Of a DNA stretch of 64,000 nt, positions 29,091-39,201 are shown piece after piece. A model generated the notes under the pieces. It was not told the DNA's origin and made no database searches. It saw only the letters and a program-made list of their open reading frames with translations. A program made the position numbers and the translations under genes. Origin of the DNA: Chrysophaeum taylorii. Lineage: Eukaryota > Sar > Pelagophyceae > Pelagomonadales > Pelagomonadaceae. The stretch is taken from assembly GCA_029834535.1 (NCBI GenBank), contig JAQMWT010000468.1:83090-147089 (forward strand), given 5' to 3'. How positions within the stretch are numbered: position 1 is the stretch's first letter; the number at the start of each line of letters is the position of its first letter.

Positions 29091-29649
29091 ATGGTTAGCG
29101 GCTCGGGCGACCGTGTCTGTCTTTCTGTCGCGCGCGTGCCAGCCAAAGTTAGTTGTTGCCCGCGCCGACATTCCCACGCAGGTAAGGTCCCGAGCGATGA
29201 AGTAACCAAGCTCCCTCTTCTGATTGAAAAAATATGCTGTCGCGCGCGCATCCGGAATCACTTATGCATTACTGAGCTCCCAGGTGACCAACGTCTGAGA
29301 CGATGGGGCCCGGTCGACATCCTGACCGCCAAGGACAACCGCGCCGTCGTTCTCAAGCTCCTCAGGCATATGGCCGCCGTCGCCGTTGGCCCGGTCGGGA
29401 CGTGAGTCCTTTCTGTCGTCGGGTGAGAACCGAAGCGAGCCTGCCAGGTTTGTTTTGGTCAGGGACCTCCAGCCGCCGGGTATCCCCCACCGCGACGCCC
29501 GCGCCGCCGTCGCAGCCGTGCTCGTACTCAACCTGCTCATCGCCCTCTACGTGATCATGGCCTTCCAGGAGCCCGAGCCCTCTGGTGGCACGACACCACC
29601 TGTCGTCGTCCGGCGTCTCGGCCGCTGGAAGGAACGACGAGCGGAGTGA
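29091..29649 (+). CDS. VMA21: VMA21-like V-ATPase assembly factor, at least two exons
   Basis: Exon 1 ends D-N-R-A-V-V-L-K-L-L-R-H-M-A-A-V-A-V-G-P at 29401; a 46-nt intron (29402-29447) follows; exon 2 encodes F-V-L-V-R-D-L-Q, an N/H-R-D loop and the hydrophobic segment L-N-L-L-I-A-L-Y-V-I-M-A-F. This matches the VMA21 plan of two membrane helices with an N-R-D-like lumenal loop and a short charged C-terminus. VMA21 is an ER chaperone for assembly of the V-ATPase Vo sector. The N-terminus is uncertain: the ATG at 29091 is in frame, but a good donor (GTAAGG at 29182) and acceptor (CAG ending 29283) suggest an upstream exon or leader intron. Confidence 0.65.
29402..29447 (+). other. 46-nt intron in VMA21-like gene
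   Basis: Consensus donor GTGAGT and acceptor GCCTGCCAG, phase 2, joining two halves of a recognisable family motif. Confidence 0.75.
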
Positions 29650-29704
29650 TACGTGTACTATGTTTCTTACCAACGATGAATGATCCCACCCACCCATCAT
29701 CACG

Positions 29705-30259
29705 TCACCCCGACGACGACGGGTGGTCTCCACGGAAATGGCTCAGGAGCGAGACCCAGACGACGCCAACGCCGACGAGAAAAGGGACTCGGAGGTGGGG
29801 CGGGTTGACGGCGAAGTTGAAAACCTGCGCGGGCACGAAGATGGCGGCCTGGAGGCCTACGTCCTCGGCAAAATTGTGGCGCCAGCTGCCGAGCGCGACG
29901 CTAAGAAATTCCCCGTAGTTCCCATGCGCGACCTCGCGGACCGTGTAGAAGACGGGCAGATACACGAAAGGGATATGACCAAGATTGTCGACGAGTGTCA
30001 CCGCCGCGACGCTCCCGGGCCTTCGTGACGCCAGTCCGGGTAATACCCAGGGATAGATGCGATTAAAGAGCCAGTACTGCCCCGCGCCGACCCAGCCAAC
30101 GCCAAACACCGCGAACGTCGCGTTACGCCGAAAGTCGAACCTCTGCTTCTGCTCACACAACTGCACGACGGCATCGCACACCGAGTTCTTTGCGCCCGCG
30201 ACAACACACGCAGTCACCAACGGTGCCGCGCGCATCCATGCGTTCACCCCCTGGAGCAT
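29705..30259 (-). CDS. Mpv17/PMP22 family integral membrane protein
   Basis: A 184-residue protein with about four hydrophobic segments. The C-terminus follows the family signature closely: D-V-G-L-Q-A-A-I-F-V-P-A-Q-V-F-N-F, then H-L-R-V-P-F and W-V-S-L-L-S-H (family pattern W-x-P-x-Q-x-x-N-F ... R-V ... W-x-x-x-L-S). Members reside in inner mitochondrial or peroxisomal membranes and form non-selective channels. It is convergent with the VMA21-like gene, with 55 bp between the stops. Confidence 0.8.
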   Translation of the reverse strand: MLQGVNAWMRAAPLVTACVVAGAKNSVCDAVVQLCEQKQRFDFRRNATFAVFGVGWVGAGQYWLFNRIYPWVLPGLASRRPGSVAAVTLVDNLGHIPFVYLPVFYTVREVAHGNYGEFLSVALGSWRHNFAEDVGLQAAIFVPAQVFNFAVNPPHLRVPFLVGVGVVWVSLLSHFRGDHPSSSG

Positions 30260-32139
30260 CGACGTTCTTCGCTCTCTCGGAGGGATTTACACAACCTGCA
30301 CCGCACCACCGTGGCGAGCGACGTGCAAAACCGCGACCACCGCCGCGCCCGCGTCAGTTTCTAGTCCCCATCCTTTACCCCTTGGGCCCTTAGGCTCGAG
30401 AGCCTAGGCCTTCGATAAGGTCGCCGAACAGTTCGTCACGAGGCCAAAGGCCGCAGCAGTTTTTTTTTTCCGCGCGTCCGCGCCGCCACGCCTTGGTTAT
30501 CCCTTGCCGAAGCCACTAGCACCTCCCTCTTCAGCCAACTTATTACAATGCAACGTCTGGTCCATGCAGTGGTACCGAGTCTGTCTTCCGCTCGAGCTTG
30601 GCGACCGCCACACGGAAGAAGATCACGTCTACCTGATTGCGCGCCCTGACCATGCACTTCGCCGCACACCATGCACCGAGCGTTTTGATTGGTCTCCAGT
30701 CAGTCTGTCTGTCACCAGCTCATCCATCACTTCTATCGGGATCCACGAGCATATTAAGGCGGAGATCGAGCGTGTCATTGCGGCGCTCTTGGGCCGCGAC
30801 GCCGACTCTGGCACCCATCGCGGTTGACCGTCCTAACACTTACTGCGAACATGGCAGTGAAAAAAGGTCTGCCGCGCGAGGTGCGCCAGGCGGCACGCGA
30901 GACGGCGGAGCAACAGCAAGACTCCGGCGTCCGTTCAACTCGTTGGATCCCCGTCTAGTCCCCCAACCACACGCACTATCGTGTGTGTTGTTCGTCGTCG
31001 TTGTGCTCTCGGGGGCTTGGAGCCCCGCGCAGCGTCCGCGTTGTCATTCAGAGGCCGTCGATTGCGCTCGGACATACATTCTAGCGACAAGCCGTTCACT
31101 TGACCCGCGTTGCTTGCAAAAAAGATGGCGGTTCATCGTTGTGTGTTTGTCGGTTAGTGCTGGCAGCAGCCTCGTTCGCGTGTGCTTAGCGTTTTACCCC
31201 AGCGTCGTACGCTCCGAGCTTTGCGGAAAATGAGCAGCACCAGAAGAGTGTCGTTTTGAAAGAATGGAATTTGACGAGTAACTCCCGAAGAGCCGAAATC
31301 GAGATCCGCAAAGGAACAGAAAAAAGACCGTGGCTGAGGAAGGCGAAGAAAGAAAAACCTGAGAAAATGCAGTCCTGACACACCTGGGTAAAGGCAGCTG
31401 CCAAGCTCAAAGCGCCAAGAGTGAGAGGTCGCGAGACCGGCAGAAATAGAAGCACGCCGCTGCGTCTTCGTATTGCCGGTGAGGCAAATTTCGAGGGGGG
31501 GGACTCAAGTTCCTGCGTATGTAGGCTATAGATTAAAGACGTTTGCACGACTTAGAGTAGGAAATGCGATTCCGGGACAACAAGGTTCGGAGGCAGGGCC
31601 GCTACGACCGACGCTATGCCGTCTTACGCCCACCGAAAGCGAGGTGTTTGTTGTTATTAGCCGCGAGGTGTTCGTTATTAGCCGCTCGCGACAGCCCTCC
31701 GTTGCAACGAAAGCGCTCTTGGGCTCAAATGCCAAAACGGAATCAACTTCTTTGTCTAATGTCCAACGCCCACGGTCGTCCGAGAAGGTAGCTGCCCAAA
31801 AGTTATTCAAGTCGCAGGACATCGAGGACAACCGCACATGGATCTAGAGCAAAAACTACTGCTGCCGGCGTGGACATCGGAGGCAACCGCAAGTGGGTGA
31901 CCCAATTAACAATCTTGTTTGGCTTCGTTGTTGTCGCTACAGAAACGTCGATCGCCGTCAGCTCGGTTTGACGTTAAGCCCCTTTTACCAGAAGACTGGA
32001 GGTCCTCCTCGAAATCCTTTCGCACGTCCGAGTCGGCGTCGCGCTAGTGCAAGGCCTTCCTCACCAAAACCATTCTTCTACGGTGCGACCAGCCCGTAGT
32101 AGTCAAAAAGTCCAGTTAGTTAAAAGAGGCGTGGTTTGG
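30260..32139. other. long intergenic region, no gene recognised
   Basis: About 1.9 kb with only short frames and no recognisable domain; composition falls towards 52-55% GC. A segment around 30700-30830 contains a protein-like helix (E-H-I-K-A-E-I-E-R-V-I-A-A-L-L) but no extended coherent frame. It may be old transposon debris. Confidence 0.4.
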
Positions 32140-32712
32140 CTATGAGGCCACACTATGAGCATCAGATGGTCCTCCGTCACCTTGAGGCGAGTGATCGGCA
32201 GCGCTGATGAGCGTACAGCGGTCTTGGGGGTCGATCTGGGATTGGGGGACGAGGATGAGGTCTTGTTCCAGAGGCCTAGGTATCCACTTGGCGACAAGAT
32301 CTGTCTCGGCGTGGCGCGGTATGATCGTAGGCTGCGTTCCAGGGTTGTCGTAAGTCTCGGCTGGCCAGACGCCAAATCGATAGGTGACGGCCTGCGCCGG
32401 CGGCCAGCCGTGCGGATTCGGGAGGTCGAGCATGACCGCGAGCAGTTCCTGGAACAGCGAGGTGCGCCTGTTCATGCCCCGGTCATTCTGGACTTCTATA
32501 GGCACGCGCAGGCGCTCGAGCGTCGTGCGGTCGGGCTCGAAGGGGATGACAGTGGGCAACCGCGAGGACAACCCTCCGAGGTCGTACGTGCCCGCAATGT
32601 ACGAGTGTTTCTCCGCCGCCGAGACGGGGTGCCGCCACACGCGCAGCGTGAGCCGGCTTTTCGATGGAGCCGGCGCCGGCGCGAACACATCGTACGTTTC
32701 GATGTGGCTCAT
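32140..32712 (-). CDS. hypothetical protein
   Basis: A 190-residue frame with ATG at 32712. Sequence is of mixed, protein-like composition (E-T-Y-D-V-F-A-P, L-T-L-R-V-W-R-H-P, F-Q-E-L-L-A-V-M-L-D-L-P) but matches no family I know. Its start lies 59 bp from that of the divergent gene at 32772, which supports a shared promoter. An open frame of similar length runs on the opposite strand, so the coding call is tentative. Confidence 0.4.
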   Translation of the reverse strand: MSHIETYDVFAPAPAPSKSRLTLRVWRHPVSAAEKHSYIAGTYDLGGLSSRLPTVIPFEPDRTTLERLRVPIEVQNDRGMNRRTSLFQELLAVMLDLPNPHGWPPAQAVTYRFGVWPAETYDNPGTQPTIIPRHAETDLVAKWIPRPLEQDLILVPQSQIDPQDRCTLISAADHSPQGDGGPSDAHSVAS

Positions 32713-32771
32713 CGGATAGGGTAAGGGTATAGAGGTAAGGGTCGAGCGTTGAGCGAGTGTGATTCATTCAA

Positions 32772-33459
32772 ATGGCAAGGCATCACTTTGATGATCACAC
32801 TGCGCGGCGGATCCGCGAGGCACTCGCGGGATGCGAGGCTGCCGTCGACGCGGACCCGCGAGCGCTTGGGTGGGTGAGGGCGGTGCGCGCGGGGATCGAG
32901 GCCACGTGCGCGGCGTCGACGCCGACCCGCGAGGAGCTCCTGTTCTCGCGCCGCGCTGCGCTCGCCCACAGCATCGCGGCCTCGCAGTCGCGCGAGAGTC
33001 TCGCGTGAGTGGGGCACCACCCTTGAATTTTATGATATCGTGCCTCGCAGGCGCGCGCGCGCACGGCGGTGCGCGGCGCGCATACTCGAGCTCAGAGCCG
33101 AGGAGGCGCGAAAGCTCCAAGGTGAGATCGAGGCCATCTCGCCCCGACGCCGCGAGACGACGGCGGCCGTCAACGACGCCCTCGTGGACATCACGCCCTA
33201 CGCGGCCAAGCTGCAGGCGGCCGCGGACACCGTGGTGAAGGCCGCCGACGCAGCCCCTCCGAGGCTGGCGGCCCTGGGCTCCCTCGTCGAGACGGCCACA
33301 CAGGCGCCAAAAAGGCAACGGCGCGACGACGGCGCCCCTTCCGATCCTGCCGACCTCCTCGCCAACCACCTGGCGCAGCCCGACGTCCTCTCCTCATTCC
33401 TCTCGCCCCCACAACCTCCCAAAGACGCCACCACCACCACCACCAGCACTAGCCTCTAA
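32772..33459 (+). CDS. small coiled-coil protein, two exons
   Basis: Exon 1 (32772-33004) and exon 2 (33051-33459) join through a 46-nt intron (33005-33050; donor GTGAGT, acceptor CCTCGCAG), phase 2, giving about 213 residues. Residues ~75-165 are helical with heptad character (A-A-R-I-L-E-L-R-A-E-E-A-R-K-L-Q). The C-terminus is low-complexity Thr-rich. Function unknown; small coiled-coil subunits of cytoskeletal or trafficking complexes look like this. Its stop codon lies within a 46-bp perfect palindrome. Confidence 0.6.
33005..33050 (+). other. 46-nt intron in coiled-coil gene
   Basis: Donor GTGAGT and acceptor CTCGCAG; removing it replaces an immediate stop with a continuous helical frame. 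Confidence 0.75.
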
Positions 33460-33494
33460 TTAATTAATTAATTAATTAATTAATTAGAGGCTAG
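33449..33494. repeat. perfect 46-bp palindrome overlapping a stop codon
   Basis: Arms CTAGCCTC and GAGGCTAG flank a self-complementary 30-bp (TAAT)n core. The stop codon TAA of the upstream gene (33457-33459) is part of the left arm/core boundary. As RNA it would form a long hairpin at the 3' end. Confidence 0.9.
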
Positions 33495-33708
33495 AGGGTG
33501 GTGGTGATCATCATCTAGGAGGAGGAGGAGGAGTACGGACGGACGGACGGACGGACGGACGAACGACGACCAGAGAGAGTATTTTGGATGAATTCGTCGG
33601 CGAAACCTCCTCATCATCAGTTGGTTACAAAACACAAAAACCGGGAAAAAAAAACGAGTACAAGCACGCGGGGTTGTTGTTCCGTCCGTCCCGTCGTCGT
33701 CCTACCGA

Positions 33709-35706
33709 CTAGACGAGGTTCTGGAGGGGGGGACCCACCCCGAGGTCATTTTCGAGCGCGGCGAGGAGGTCGCCCGCCCAGTCCGGGAAATCGAGGACGC
33801 CCTCCCTCCCCGCGTCGTCGTCGTCGTCGTCGTCATCCCAGTCGGCCCAAGGAGTGTTCGGCGGCGGCGGCGGCACCACCGGGGGTGGTTTCGGGTTCTG
33901 GACGATGGTACGCCGCCGGAGTGCGCGGGCGCACTCGGTCGCGACGCGGAGGACGAGAGGGTCCCTTCTTAGAAGAGGCCTCGCGTCGACGGGCGAATGT
34001 TGGTCGACGCCCGCGGAAAGGAGGAGAAGGCTGGTCATGGAAAAAGCGCAGGCAAAGACGAGGGCATGGAGGAGGGGCGTCGAGGCGGGGGCGGCAGCGA
34101 TCGCGGAAGCGACGGGACCGCACGCGCGGCGGGCGTTCTCGAATTCGTCGCGCGTCCAGGGCGCGCAAGATACGGAAACGACAATCGTTTGCGCGTCGAG
34201 GAGGCGGTCGAGGCTCGCAACGAAGGCCGGCGGGAGACGGGTCGCGGAGAAGGCCGCCGTCCCGAAGGAGGGCGAGGCGAGCCTCGAGCGTTCCAAGGCC
34301 GCCCGGAGCGAGACCGCGAGAGCGTCGGCCGAGTCTCGCCTCGCGTGTCCCGGGGATCGCGCGAGACACGTCGCGATCGAGAGCGCGGCGTCGGCGCGGC
34401 AGGCGGCCACCGCGCACACGTCGGGAAGGAGGGGCTCGAGTTTGGCATCCTGGAGCGCGGCGGTCGGCCAGGCCGCGGCGCGGAGGCGCCACGCGGTCGC
34501 TTCGTCCTTGGCGTCGGCGGCGCGCCATCGCTGGTGGCGTCCGCCCGAGGCCGAAGACGCGAGCAAGGCGACGGCCCGATAGTAGGCGGAGCCGTCGACG
34601 TCCTCGAGCGACGAGGCGGCGAGCGCGCGGCACCGGCGGACGATGTCGCGGAGGATGCCGGGCTCGGCCTCGCGCGCGGCCTGCTCGCGACGTTGCACGA
34701 TATCGGAATCGTCGCCCGCGCCGTCGTGGGAGGCACCCCAGCGCGGCCGGCAGTCTCCGAGAACCTCGAGGCAGTAGCGGGCAAACCCGCAGGCCGCGCC
34801 GAGCATGAAGGCCCCGAGTGGTCCGCGGCGAGGGGTTCGCGCGCCCGAGGACGAGCACAGCTCGGAGATCGCGACGGTCGCCGCGAGCTGGCGCGCCGCT
34901 CGCCTCACTTCAAACTGCTGGTGGCCGAAAAAGGGAGCGAAAGGCGCAGGTCTGGCCGTCGGCGGTGCGCGGCCGCCCCCGAGGCTCGCGACGATATCTT
35001 CGCTCGCGATGGCGTCCCGGGCGACGAGGCACGCCTCCGCGACTTCCCATTCCGCGCCGCCTCGGATCAGCTCGTCGTCCATGGTCGCCGCGAGGGCGGG
35101 GTCGCGCGAAAGGAGGGTCGCGGCGGCGAGCCGCACCGTCGAGGCGCGGTCCCCAAGGAGCGTCCGGAGGGTCGGGGCATCCAGGGGGGGGACGCCCTCG
35201 AGTCGTTCGAGCGCCGCGAGCGGTCCGGCGAGCGCTGCCGCGCGACGCTCGGGGTCCGCTCGCGGGGCCGCCATCTCGCGCCGGAGCGTCGCGACCACCG
35301 CGGGGGCGCTCTCCTCGTCGAGCGCCGCGACGGCGGCCGCGCGCACGGGGGCGCTCGGGTGGACGAGCGCGCACGTCGCGACCGCGTTTTCGAGCGCAAA
35401 CTTTGTCGACGTCAAGCCGCGCAGGGCGGCGAGCGCGAGGCACAGGCCCTCGGCGCGCCGCCAGTCCGTCTCGGCAGCGCAGGCCGCCACGAGCTCGGCC
35501 GCCCACCCTTCCACAAGTTGGGCTCGCGTCGAGTCGTCGAGGCTCAGGTCTGCGAGGCCCCGCGCGCAGGCGCGGCGGACCTCGGACCAGGGGTCGCCGA
35601 GGGCCCCGCACACGCTGCGGACGCCCGCGAGGTCGTCGGCCTTGGTGACCTTCGCGACTGCGTCGAGGAGTTTCGCGAGGCGCTCGCGCGCAACGTCTCG
35701 CGTCAT
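33709..35706 (-). CDS. HEAT/armadillo-like repeat protein
   Basis: A 665-residue Ala/Leu/Arg-rich all-helical protein from the ATG at 35706; longer readings upstream are low quality. Residues ~1-300 contain repeated helix pairs with HEAT character (W-S-E-V-R-R-A-C-A-R-G-L-A-D-L, P-S-A-P-V-R-A-A-A-V-A-A-L, S-T-V-R-L-A-A-A-T-L-L). The C-terminus is acidic with W-A-D-W-D followed by a poly-Asp run and D-F-P-D-W, a possible binding motif. HEAT arrays are scaffolds in trafficking, tubulin folding or chromatin complexes; no specific family could be assigned. Confidence 0.6.
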   Translation of the reverse strand: MTRDVARERLAKLLDAVAKVTKADDLAGVRSVCGALGDPWSEVRRACARGLADLSLDDSTRAQLVEGWAAELVAACAAETDWRRAEGLCLALAALRGLTSTKFALENAVATCALVHPSAPVRAAAVAALDEESAPAVVATLRREMAAPRADPERRAAALAGPLAALERLEGVPPLDAPTLRTLLGDRASTVRLAAATLLSRDPALAATMDDELIRGGAEWEVAEACLVARDAIASEDIVASLGGGRAPPTARPAPFAPFFGHQQFEVRRAARQLAATVAISELCSSSGARTPRRGPLGAFMLGAACGFARYCLEVLGDCRPRWGASHDGAGDDSDIVQRREQAAREAEPGILRDIVRRCRALAASSLEDVDGSAYYRAVALLASSASGGRHQRWRAADAKDEATAWRLRAAAWPTAALQDAKLEPLLPDVCAVAACRADAALSIATCLARSPGHARRDSADALAVSLRAALERSRLASPSFGTAAFSATRLPPAFVASLDRLLDAQTIVVSVSCAPWTRDEFENARRACGPVASAIAAAPASTPLLHALVFACAFSMTSLLLLSAGVDQHSPVDARPLLRRDPLVLRVATECARALRRRTIVQNPKPPPVVPPPPPNTPWADWDDDDDDDDAGREGVLDFPDWAGDLLAALENDLGVGPPLQNLV

Positions 35707-36919
35707 CACGAAAACGCCCGACCTATCGCCAAAAAACGGCGGCGGTGGCGTAGTAGTGAAAAAGTGGGATGGGTTGTTTCCTTTCCAAGAACGGCGGGCG
35801 GCAGGTCTACTACGTCCACCTCGGCGTGTGTAGCCCTTGGTGTCGAAGCCTCCATGCATTCTCGAGCGCCGCCGGCACCCGGAGGAGACAAGGCGGAGGT
35901 GCGTGCCGACGGCGCATCTCGTTGCCGATGATGGGCAGAGTGAGCTCTCATCTTTTAGAGAGCCGCGTGGATGAGGTGTTGGACGTGTCGGGGGGGTCTC
36001 GACGAGGAGGCCCATCACGCACTTGTCGTCCACGGGGAGTTCATCGCCTCTCGCAGCTTGGATGATGTCACGGACCGAGAGCGCTGATGGCCGATTCTAG
36101 AGAGAGGTGCGAATGCCGAGAACACACAGCGTCTGCGGCTGTTATGGACCAGCGTGAGGAGAGCGACGAACAAGAACCTCGAAGGTTGCTCTCCCACGGT
36201 TGTCGTCGATTTTGTCCATCACCGAACGTGGCTCGACGTCGCTCGGGTGGGGGACGGGAATTCATTCATCCATTCATCCATTCATCCATTCATCCATTCA
36301 TCCATTCATTCATTCATTCATTCATTCATTCATTCGTTGAGGGGCCCGCACCCGCCTTTGGACGACGGACCGTGTGGTGGTAAGAAAACCGTAACTGCGG
36401 GTGAGTGGGAAAAAGGTATTAAGTTCCTCCTGCGGAATGCTTGGAGACGAGCTGGTGGCAAAGACGACGGCGATGCTGGTAAGAAGAACGCGGCATATGC
36501 CCGAGAGAGAGGGACACCAGATTCTGCGAGGCGCGCAGAGAGTGCCTCATTGTCGTTATCGTCCGGGACGGGGCGCACGTCAGGGGAATGCACGCGAGAC
36601 GCGTCGGGGGGGGCGAAAAAAAAAACAACAGGGGGGGCGAAAAAAAAAACAAACTAAAGTCGTGTAGCCAGCCGCCCTCCCAGGCGAAAAATAGTCTGTG
36701 AGCACCCCACGGGTACCGCCTCGCGGCGTCCGCCGCCGCCGCCTGCGCCGAAGGTATAGGAGTAGGGTCATTGATTTAGAGCAGAGCACGACATCGCAAA
36801 AAAATCCGAGTTCTTCGGGAATTTAAAAAACGCGTCTGGAGGAAGGAGAAAGAACTACAACACGAAAATGAAGCAGCCGAAGAAGCAACGGTCGAATTTG
36901 ATCGAGAAGGAAAATTGTA
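35707..36919. other. intergenic with microsatellites and G/A-run repeat
   Basis: Contains an (ATTC/ATCC)n tract at ~36260-36335 and two copies of a G7-8, CG, A10, CAA unit at 36606-36629 and 36631-36653. No gene recognised between the divergent HEAT-like and SMC3 genes. Confidence 0.6.
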
Positions 36920-39164
36920 ATGGCGTCGTGCGTTCACATCAAGGGGGTGTCGATGAGCGGGTTCCGGTCGTTCCGGGAGGTAGGGTCGCTCGGGCAGGAG
37001 CTGAGCGCGGGTCACAGCGCCGTGGTGGGTCGTAACGGGAGCGGGAAGTCAAATTTGTTCGAGGCGATCGAGTTCGCGTTGCTGAGTCCGCGGTTCTACA
37101 GTTTGCGGGCGTCGGAGCGGCAGAAGCTGCTGAGCGACGACGCGCAGGTGGTGTCGGCGTTCGTGGAGGTGGTTTTGTCGAACGGGTCGCGGCGGGTGCC
37201 GGTGGAGAGCGACGAGGTGGTTGTTCGGCGGTCGATCGGACTTAAGAAGGACGAATTCTTCGTGAATCGGAAGCGGGTGACAAAGAAGGAGGTCGAAGGC
37301 CTCCTCGAGCACGCGGGGTTTTGCTGCGCGGCGCCGTACTACATCGTGCAGCAGGGCAAGGTGAACGCGTTGTGCGGGATGCGGGACGCCGAGCGGTTGG
37401 AGGTGCTTAAGGAGGTGGGCGGCGCGGGCGCGTACGAGGCGAGACGAGCCGAGGCTCTCAAGCAGCTGGAGTCGACCGAGGGGGATGCGGGGGCGGTCGC
37501 GAGCGCCATCGCGTCGATCGAGGAGCGGCTGGGCGAGCTCGAGGGCGAGAAGACGGAGTTGCAGGCGTACGACGTCCTGGACCGGCGGTTCCGGGCGTTG
37601 TCTTACGCGCTCCACGACGCGAGGGCGAGGCGGGCGACGGCCGAGCTCGAGGAGCTGCAGAAGGAGCCCGACATTTCGGCCGTGTGGGTTTCGAAGCAGA
37701 AAGCCGAGGAGCGGGTGGCCGCGTGCGGCGCGCGGCTGGAGGAGGCGCGACGAGCCAAGGCGCGGCTGTGCGAGCGGCGCGCGGAAGCCGACGAGGCCAA
37801 AGCGAAACTCCTGACGCGCGAGGCGCGACTCGGGGCGGAGCTCGCGGACCTCGAGGGTCGCGTGTCGCGCGACCGGCGGTGCCGAGGGCGTTTGAAGCGC
37901 GAGCTGCGGGCGGCGACGGCGGCGTTCGAGGAGGCGCGGGCAGAGGCTCGGAGCGTCTCGAGTCGGCGGCGCGCTCTTCTCGCGGCTATCGGCGAGGAAG
38001 AAGCGCCGCGGGAGGAGGGGTATCGCGGCGGCGGCAAGGAGGAAGAGGAGGAGGCTCGTCGCAGGCTGGAAGCCCACCGCGCCGAGGCCGAGCGGCTCTC
38101 GGAGGAGCGGCGGGACCTGGTGTCGCGCCGGGCCGAGGCGTCGACGCGCGCGCGGCGCGCGCGGCTCGAGGTCGAGGAGCTCGAGGAGGAGGCGGGGAAG
38201 GCGCGCGCGGCGCGGCGGCACGCGATCCACGGGGTCCGGCGGCTCGCACCCCCGGCGGTCGCGGCGGGCCTTGGAGCCCTCGACGAGATCCTCGAGGCGC
38301 ACCCCGAGCTTTCCTCCGAGTGTCGCGGCCCGCTCGTCTGTTCGCTCCGGCTCGCCGACGACAAATACGGCGCGGCCGTCGAGGCGGCCGCGGGGGCCCA
38401 GCTGTGGCACGTGGTGGTCGACACCGACGAGGCGGCCGCCGCGATCGCGTCGGAGCTCGAGCGCAAGCACGGCCGGCTCACGTTTTTGCCATCAAACCGG
38501 CTCCGCCCGCCGGCGCCGGCGCAAATCCTAGAGGACGACGTCGTCGCTCTCGCGCCCGCGGCGCTCGACGAAATCGACGAGGAAGTGCGGCTCGCGGTGA
38601 GCCTCGTCCTCGGGGACAAGCTCCTCGCGCGCGACCTCGAGGCCGCCACGAAGCACTCCGCGCGCCTCCGGCTGGACGCGGTGACCCTCGACGGCGACGA
38701 GGTCTCTCGTTCGGGCGCGATTCGCGGCGGCGCGACGCGCCGGTCGCCGCTGGCCGCGGCCTCGCGGCTCCGGGATGCGGAAGCTGTCCTCGAGGAGGTG
38801 ACGGCGCGGCTCGCTGCGCTCCGCGACGCCAATCATAGCGAGGAAGCGTTGAGGGTCGAGGCGGCCCTCGCGGACGCGGACGCGCGCCGCGCCGCCGCGC
38901 GGGACGCCGCGCGCGAAGCTCGGCGAGACGTCGACCGCCTCGCCGCCGCGCGCCGCGCCCTCGAAGCCCGCGTCCTCGACCCCCCCCAAGAACCCGACGA
39001 CGAACCCGTTGTTGTCGCCGACGACCGGAGCGCCGCGGAGGCCGAGCTGGCATCCCTCGACGACCGCGCCGCGCGCCTGAGGGCTGCGATGATAAGGGCA
39101 GCCGAGTTTCGCGACCGCCTCTCGGCGCGCCTCCTCGGGGGAAGAAGCGACGAGGAAGAAGATA

Positions 39165-39201
<37 letters not shown>

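Noticed and set aside
30504-30827. 107-codon plus-strand frame in the 30-32 kb gap
   Set aside because: No domain, no GC3 bias and no supported neighbour relation.
33997-35931. 644-codon plus-strand open frame antisense to the HEAT-like gene
   Set aside because: Low-complexity Arg/Gly/Glu content typical of an antisense shadow in GC-rich coding sequence.
33709-36033. 774-codon version of the HEAT-like gene
   Set aside because: The extra N-terminal part is basic low-complexity sequence; helical repeats begin right at the ATG at 35706.
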